Shown: positions 57,301 through 64,000 of the stretch, in pieces
Position numbering within the stretch: position 1 is the first letter of the stretch
Layout of the letters: each line of letters begins with the position of its first letter
Assembly: GCA_964019135.1 (NCBI GenBank)
Contig: OZ025258.1
Location: 4,731,961 to 4,795,960 of the forward strand
Direction of reading: 5' to 3'
DNA: 64,000 nucleotides
Source of the DNA: Arenicola marina
Lineage: Eukaryota; Annelida; Polychaeta; Arenicolidae
Notes under the pieces: generated by a model
Told to the model about the DNA's origin: nothing
Database searches by the model: none
The model's input: the letters and a program-made list of their open reading frames with translations, nothing else
Translations under genes and position numbers: made by a program

Positions 57301-59630
57301 AGTGCTAACAGATGTTTGTAGTGGTTACAGGTACAGCGGTAGTGGTCACTGACAGTGCTAGCAGATGTCCGTAGTGGTTACAGGTACAGCGGGAGTGGTC
57401 ACTGACAGTGCTAACAGATGTCTGTAGTGGTTACAGGTACAGCGGTAGTGGTCACTGACAGTGCTAGCAGATGTTTGTAGTGGTTACAGGTACAGCGGTA
57501 GTGGTCACTGACAGTGCTAGCAGATGTCTGTAGTGGTTACAGGTACAGCGGTAGTGGTCACTGACAGTGCTACCAGATGTTTGTAGTGGTTACAGGTACA
57601 GCGGGAGTGGTCACTGACAGTGCTTGCAGATGTCCGTAGTGGTTACAGGTACACCGGGAGTGGTCACTGACAGTGCTAACAGATGTCTGTAGTGGTTACA
57701 GGTACAGCGGTAGTGGTCACTGACAGTGCTAACAGATGTTTGTAGTGGTTACAGGTACAGCGGGAGTGGTCACTGACAGTGCTTGCAGATGTCCGTAGTG
57801 GTTACAGGTACACCGGGAGTGGTCACTGACAGTGCTAGCAGATGTCCGTAGTGGTTACAGGTACAGCGGGAGTGGTCACTGACAGTGCTAACAGATGTTT
57901 GTAGTGGTTACAGGTACAGCGGGAGTGGTCACTGACAGTGCTTGCAGATGTCCGTAGTGGTTACAGGTACACCGGGAGTGGTCACTGACAGTGCTAACAG
58001 ATGTCTGTAGTGGTTACAGGTACAGCGGTAGTGGTCACTGACAGTGCTAACAGATGTTTGTAGTGGTTACAGGTACAGCGGGAGTGGTCACTGACAGTGC
58101 TAGCAGATGTCCGTAGTGGTTACAGGTACAGCGGTAGTGGTCACTGACAGTGCTAGCAGATGTCCGTAGTGGTTACAGGTACACCGGGAGTGGTCACTGA
58201 CAGTGCTAGCAGATGTCCGTAGTGGTTACAGGTACAGCGGTAGTGGTCACTGACAGTGCTAACAGATGTTTGTAGTGGTTACAGGTACAGCGGGAGTGGT
58301 CACTGACAGTGCTTGCAGATGTCCGTAGTGGTTACAGGTACACCGGGAGTGGTCACTGACAGTGCTAACAGATGTCTGTAGTGGTTACAGGTACAGCGGT
58401 AGTGGTCACTGACAGTGCTAACAGATGTTTGTAGTGGTTACAGGTACAGCGGGAGTGGTCACTGACAGTGCTTGCAGATGTCCGTAGTGGTTACAGGTAC
58501 ACCGGGAGTGGTCACTGACAGTGCTAGCAGATGTCCGTAGTGGTTACAGGTACAGCGGTAGTGGTCACTGACAGTGCTAGCAGATGTCCGTACGGGTTAC
58601 AGGTACAGCGGGAGTGGTCACTGACAGTGCTAACAGATTCCGTAGTGGTTACAGGTACGGCGGTAGTGGTCACTGACAGTGCTAACAGATGTCCCTAGTG
58701 GTTACAGGTACAGCGGGAGTGGTCAGTGACAGTGCTAGCAGATGTCCGTAGTGGTTACAGGTACAGCGGGAGTGGTCACTGACAGTGCTAGCAGATGTTT
58801 GTAGTGCTTACAGGTACAGCGGGAGTGGTCACTGACAGTGCTAGCAGATGTTTGTAGTGGTTACAGGTACAGCGGGAGTGGTCACTGACAGTGCTAGCAG
58901 ATGTCTGTAGTGGTTACAGGTACAGCGGGAGTGGTCACTGACAGTGCTTGCAGATGTCCGTAGTGGTTACAGGTACACCGGGAGTGGTCACTGACAGTGC
59001 TAGCAGATGTCCGTAGTGGTTACAGGTACAGCGGGAGTGGTCACTGACAGTGCTAACAGATTCCGTAGTGGTTACAGGTACGGCGGGAGTGGTCACTGAC
59101 AGTGCTAACAGATGTCCCTAGTGGTTACAGGTACAGCGGGAGTGGTCAGTGACAGTGCTAACAGATGTCCGTAGTGGTTACAGGTACAGCGGGAGTGGTC
59201 ACTGACAGTGCTAGCAGATGTTTGTAGTGCTTACAGGTACAGCGGGAGTGGTCACTGACAGTGCTAGCAGATGTCTGTAGTGGTTACAGGTACAGCGGGA
59301 GTGGTCACTGACAGTGCTAACAGATGTTTGTAGTGGTTACAGGTACAGCGGGAGTGGTCACTGACAGTGCTAGCAGATGTCTGTAGTGGTTACCGGTAAA
59401 GCGGGAATGGTCACTGACAGTGCTAGCAGATGTTTGTAGTGGTTACAGGTACAGCGGGAGTGGTCACTGACAGTGCTAGCAGATGTTTGTAGTGGTTACA
59501 GGTACAGCGGGAGTGGTCACTGACAGTGCTAGCAGATGTTTGTAGTGGTTACAGGTACAGGGGGAGTGGTCACTGAGAGTGCTAGCAGATGTCTGTAGTG
59601 GTTACAGGTACAGCGGGAGTGGTCACGGAC
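54350..59630. repeat. 53-bp satellite array, about 100 copies
   Basis: The unit on plus is GTAGTGGTTACAGGTACAGC, GGGAGTGGTCACTGACAGTG, CTAGCAGATGTCC; variants include GCTAACAG, GCTTGCAG, CAACGGG, CACCGGG and TGTTTG. Marker variants (TTCCGTAGTGG, GTAGTGCTTACAGG) recur as blocks at 56312-56480, 56687-56855, 58639-58810 and 59060-59235. In the gene sense each unit contains AGCACTGTCAGTGACCAC, resembling the exon-end/donor sequence AGCACCAGGTCCGTGACCAC at 59614-59637, where the array ends. Confidence 0.96.
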
Positions 59631-59690
59631 CTGGTGCTTCTTGTGGTGTATCCGTCGTCGTCTCATTCCAATCTTGCGCTTGTGTTTTAC
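59631..59690 (-). CDS. candidate 60-nt linker exon of the Ly6-family gene
   Basis: This lies in the only unique island between the 53-bp and 14-bp arrays. On minus, TTTCTTGTCATTCTAAG (AG at 59691-59692) precedes a 60-nt open segment ending CACCAG, followed by GTCCGT (59625-59630). Read in phase 1, as required by both neighbouring exons, it encodes GKTQAQDWNETTTDTPQEAP, a polar sequence with an N-glycosylation sequon (NET) suited to the N-terminus of a secreted protein. It is symmetrical (phase 1-1), so it could also be skipped without loss of frame. The other frames give a highly basic peptide or early stops. Confidence 0.55.
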
Positions 59691-59708
59691 CTTAGAATGA
59701 CAAGAAAC

Positions 59709-62700
59709 ACTAACCATTAGACACCAACCATTAAACACCAACCATTGAACACCAACCATTAAACACCACCATTAAATACCAACCCTTAAACATCAACCAT
59801 TAAACACCAACCATTAAACACCAACCATTAAACACCAACCATTAAACACCAACCATAAAACACTAACCATTAAACACTAACCATTAAACACCAACCATTA
59901 AACACCAACCATTAAACACCAACCATTAAACACCAACCATTAAACACCAACCATTAAACACCAACCCTTAAACATCAGCCATTAAACACCAACTATTAAA
60001 CACCAACCATTAAACACCATCCATTGAACACCAACCATTAAACACCAACCATTAAACACCAACCATTAAACATCAACCCTTAAACACTAACCATTAAACA
60101 CCAACCATGAAACACCAACCATTAAACACCAACCATTAAACACCAACCATTAAACACCAACCATTAAACACCAACCATTAAACACCAACCCTTAAACATC
60201 AACCATTAAACACCAACCATTAAACACCAACCATTAAACACCAACCATAAAACACTAACCATTAAACACTAACCATCAAACACCAACCATTGAACACCAA
60301 CCATTAAACACTAACCATTAAACACTAACCATTAAACACCAACCATTAAACACCAACCATTAAACACCAACCATTAAACACCAACCATTAAACACCAACC
60401 ATTAAACACCAACCATTAAACATCAACCATTAAACACCAACCATTAAACACCAACCACTAAACACCAACCAATAAACATCAACCATTAAACACCAACCAT
60501 TAAACACCAACCATTAAACACTAACCATTAAACACTAACCATTAAACACCATTTAATAAACACCAACCCCTAGACATCAACCATTAAACACCAACCATTA
60601 AACACCAACCATTAAACACCAACCATTAAACACTAACCATTAAACACTAACCATTCAACACCAACCATTAAACATCAACCATTAAACACCAATCATTAAA
60701 CACTAACCATTAAACATCAACCATTAAACACCAACCATTAAACACCAACCATTAAACATCAACCAATAAACACCAACCACTAAACACTAACCATTAAACA
60801 CCAACCATTAAACACCAACCATTAAACACCAACCATTAAACACCAACCATTAAACACCAACCCTTAAACACCAACCATGAAACACCAACCCTTAAACACT
60901 AACCATTAAACACCAACCATTAAACACCAACCATTAAACACCAACCATTAAACACCAACCATTAAACACCAACCATTAAACACCAACCATTAAACACCAA
61001 CCCTTAAACATCAACCATTAAACACCAACCATTAAACACCAACCATTAAACACCAACCATTAAACACCACCCATTAAACACTAACCATTAAACACTAACC
61101 ATTAAACACTAACCATTAAACACCAACCATTAAACACCAACCATTAAACACCAACCATTAAACACCAACCATTAAACACCAACCATTAAACACCAACCCT
61201 TAAACACCAACCATTAAACACCAACCATTAAACACCAACCATTAAACACCAACCATTAAACACCGACCATTAAACACTAACCATTAAACACTAACCATTA
61301 AACACCAACCATTAAACACCAACCAGTAAACACCAACCATTAAACACCAACCATTAAACACCAACCATTAAACACCAACCATTAAACACCAACCATTAAA
61401 CATCAACCATTAAACACCTACCAATAGACACCAAGCACTAAACACCAACCATTAAACATCAACCTTTAAACACCAACCATTAAACACCAACCATTAAACA
61501 CCAACCATGAAACACCAACCCTTAAACATCAACCATTAAACACCAACCATTAAACACCAACCATTAAACACCAACCATTAAACACCAACCATTAAACACT
61601 AACCATTAAACACTAACCATTAAACACCAACCATTAAACACCAACCAATAAACACCAACCATTAAACATCAACCATTAAACACCAACCATTAAACACTAA
61701 CCATTAAACATCAACCATTAAACACCAACCATTAAACACCAACCATTAAACATCAACCAATAAACACCAACCATTAAACACTAACCATTAAACACCAACC
61801 ATTAAACACCAACCATTAAACACCAACCATTAAACACCGACCCTTAAACATCAACCATTAAACACCAACCATTAAACACCAACCATTAAACACCAACCAT
61901 TAAAGACCAACCATTAAACACTAACCATTAAACACTAACCCTTAAACACCAACCATTAAACACCAACCATTAAACACTAACCATTAAACACTAACCATTA
62001 AACACCAACCATTAAACACCAACCAATAAACGCCAACCATTAAACATCAACTATTAAACACCAACCATTAAACACCAACCATTAAACATCAGCCATTAAA
62101 CACCAACCCTTAAACATCAACCATTAAACACCAACCATTAAACACTAACCATTAAACACTAACCATTTAACACCAACCATTAAACACCAACCATTAAACA
62201 CCAACCATTAAACACCAACGCTTAAACACTAACCATTAAACACCAACCATTAAACACCAACCATTAAACACCAACCATTAAACACCAACCACTAAACACC
62301 AACCATTAAACACCAAGCATTAAACACCAACCATTAAACACCAACCATTAAACACCAACCATTAAACACCAACCCTTAAACATCAACCATTAAACACCAA
62401 CCATTAAACACCAACCATTAAACACCAACCATAAAACACCAACCATTAAACACTAACCATTAAACACTAACCATTAAACACCAACCATTAAACACCAACC
62501 ATTAAACACCAACCATTAAACATCAACCATTAAACACCAACCATTAAACATCAACCATTAAACACCGACCATTAAACACCAACCATTAAACACCAACCAT
62601 TAAACATCAACCATTAAACACCAACCATTAAACATCAACCATTAAACACCAACCTTTACACAACATCCATTTGAACAGCAACCATTAAACACCAAACATT

Positions 62701-62850
62701 AAACACCAACTATTAAACACCAACTATTAAACACCAACTATTAAACTCCAATCATTAAACACCAACTATTAAACACCAACCATTAAACACCAACTATTAA
62801 ACATTAAACCCTAAGCATTAAACACCAACCATTAAACACCAAATTGAATT
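59709..62850. repeat. 14-bp satellite array, about 224 copies
   Basis: The unit is AACCATTAAACACC, with frequent CACTAACC, CATCAACC, CCCTTAAAC, CCAATAAAC and CCATGAAAC variants and a few length changes, mostly near 60560 and beyond 62655. It fills the first intron of the Ly6-family gene up to about 18 bp before the candidate exon acceptor. Confidence 0.97.
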
Positions 62851-62873
62851 GGATTATACATATAGCCCAAATT

Positions 62874-62938
62874 GCCAGCCCCCGGGCTTCGCACCCATGA
62901 CCTGTTGGGACGCAGCTCGCTTACCCGCTCAGCGACTC
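62874..62938 (-). mobile_element. tRNA-derived SINE head
   Basis: The minus strand has an A-box-like TCGCTGAGCGGG (one mismatch to TRGCNNAGYNGG) and a B-box-like GGTGCGAAGCC (one mismatch to GGTTCGANTCC) at tRNA-like spacing. The linking sequence AGCTGCGTCCCAACAGGTCA resembles other invertebrate tRNA-derived SINEs. No full cloverleaf could be drawn. Confidence 0.6.
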
Positions 62939-63509
62939 ATTGTTGTTTGAGTGACAAACACGGTGATACAGAGACACATGGCATGGCGGGTCACAACGTT
63001 TATTGTTTTCTCAAGCCAGTAGACCGCTCTGTTCCGTCCGCCATCATTGCCCACCCAGTGGAGAATCTGCGCATGCGCGCATGTCGTCAAACAACACGCC
63101 AGCCATTGACACGCAATAAGCGAAACGCCACCTGGCGAAAGCCGCTGATAAAGAATGAGCAAATACGAAATGGCGCGATAAACAACACGAAAATCTCATT
63201 TCAACCGACTTGATAGTAATGCGATCACTTTGTTAGTTCATATGCATGTGGGTTTTGTGGTAAATATGAAGTTTAGGTATCATAGTACAAAATGACGATG
63301 GTTTGATGGATCGTGCCATTCAGAACACTTAGTCGCCCGCACAAACAAATCTTTCCCCCACATTTCCTGCCTGAGGATATGAGATTGTTGTGCAGAGCAA
63401 TAACTGTCTCATATGGGACTACATTCGTGCTGAATATCTCCTACGACCTTGGTAAAGGTCCCTTACGACCTTGGTAAAGGCCCTTACACATGCAGAACGC
63501 TCTACTCAC
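62939..63509 (-). other. 5-prime part of the first Ly6-family intron
   Basis: Unique intron sequence. TGCGCATGCGCG at 63068-63079 is a full match to the NRF-1 consensus YGCGCAYGCGCR and lies in an alternating purine-pyrimidine run. A small TTACGACCTTGGTAAAGG direct repeat occurs at about 63444-63483. The donor is GTGAGT at 63504-63509. Confidence 0.55.
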
Positions 63510-63573
63510 CGTGGAAGAGCTGGAGCAATCCGCAGAGGTAGATGATTTGCCAAGGTTTAAACTTAACATCCAT
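63510..63573 (-). CDS. Ly6/uPAR-type GPI-anchored protein, first coding exon (signal peptide)
   Basis: ATG at 63573-63571 begins MDVKFKPWQIIYLCGLLQLF then HG, a short basic N-region, hydrophobic core and small residue at the probable cleavage point. The exon ends CACG before a consensus donor GTGAGT, in phase 1, matching the phase of all downstream exons. An in-frame TAG lies upstream (about 63630). An upstream ATG at about 63634 opens an overlapping frame (MNRTKAFFREN...), which could act as a uORF if transcribed. A signal peptide exon with a phase-1 intron is the usual Ly6-family gene structure. With the exons at 59631, 52583 and 49996 the product is 191 residues (171 without the linker exon). 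Confidence 0.72.
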
Positions 63574-64000
63574 ATTATAAACACCTCGTAGATCACTTTG
63601 AAATTCTCCCGGAAGAAGGCTTTCGTCCTATTCATGAAGGGGAATCGCTACACTCTAATGGTACACAGTGACGCCCATGGTCGGCTATGGGTGCAGGTGA
63701 CGTGTTTTGTGAAGCTGGGCCTGTCCAGTGGTCAGTGCAACAGTATGACCGGGTCAAAATCTGTGCTCAGGACTTCAGCCATACCATGACAACACCGCAG
63801 CATAGCAACGTCAGGGGTGATGTTACATTCTCAACCGCCGAGTGTCTGCCGCCGTTGCACATAGAGGGCGCTTGTACATATTAATCACCAGGTTTATCTG
63901 TGCCACGGTGTTCCTACTTCTTGGCTTGGTAACGCAGCTACGTTAACTCGCTGCGAAAAAGAGCAAAATGTGTGGTTTGGTTGGACAAGCCTCCGTTGTT
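63574..64000 (-). other. 5-prime flank of the Ly6-family gene
   Basis: Unique sequence presumably holding the promoter and 5-prime UTR. No clear TATA box was seen. A CTCF-like core is at 63862-63870. Confidence 0.5.
63862..63870 (+). promoter_or_regulatory. CTCF-like core (TAGAGGGCG)
   Basis: TAGAGGGCG followed by C matches YAGRGGGCGY. It lies about 290 bp upstream of the first coding exon of the Ly6-family gene. Short core match only. Confidence 0.3.

Noticed and set aside
59626..59759. Basic peptide KVKHKRKIGMRRRRIHHKKH on minus
   Set aside because: It is the wrong-phase reading of the candidate linker exon. The phase fixed by neighbouring exons gives a normal secreted linker.
62874..62938. 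Functional tRNA gene
   Set aside because: A- and B-box-like motifs are present, but no cloverleaf with paired acceptor stem could be drawn. A SINE head fits better.

Overview
Eukaryotic nuclear DNA, most likely from a lophotrochozoan animal and plausibly a bivalve or other mollusc. The evidence is interrupted genes with GT-AG introns, a TTAGGG interstitial telomeric tract, decayed LINE reverse transcriptases, a tRNA-derived SINE head, a secreted von Willebrand type D (VWD) domain gene and a Ly6/uPAR-type GPI-anchored protein gene. Species is not determinable by eye. About 80 percent of the window is tandem repeat, in at least fifteen families with units of 13 to 65 bp. The long open frames that run through these arrays are by-products of repetition and are not annotated as genes. 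Layout: 1-5583, a 30-bp satellite with a 2,089-bp higher-order period; 5585-6650, a broken LINE reverse transcriptase; 7548-13615, related 13-bp and 20-bp GC-rich arrays; 14674-16307, 42-bp and 29-bp arrays; 16365-18276, three minus-strand exons of a VWD gene; 18719-22765, a very homogeneous 46-bp satellite and a 19-bp array; 23140-23409, a LINE C-terminal relic; 24521-26572, 25-bp and 32-bp GC-rich arrays; 27623-27670, an interstitial telomere tract; 27696-48299, a 20.6-kb satellite made of 65-bp and 51-bp units; 49246-49877, a 45-bp array; 49996-63573, a minus-strand Ly6-family gene whose introns are nearly all satellite; 63574-64000, its 5-prime flank. The most interesting structure is the Ly6-family gene. 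Four minus-strand exons (63510-63573, 59631-59690, 52583-52771, 49996-50258) join in phase 1 at every junction. They give a 191-residue product: signal peptide, short linker, ten-cysteine Ly6 domain, GPI-anchor signal. The intron after the main Ly6 exon begins directly with a 1.9-kb minisatellite whose unit contains the last 19 nt of that exon plus the 5-prime splice site, so the donor GTGAGT occurs about 36 times in tandem. The preceding intron also begins directly with a roughly 100-copy 53-bp array that appears seeded at the donor of a 60-nt exon, and a 14-bp array abuts that exon's acceptor. The arrays therefore look anchored on splice sites rather than scattered in introns. All calls were made by reading sequence. 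No alignment or database search was run, copy numbers are from unit spacing, and splice junctions are inferred from GT-AG signals and reading phase.
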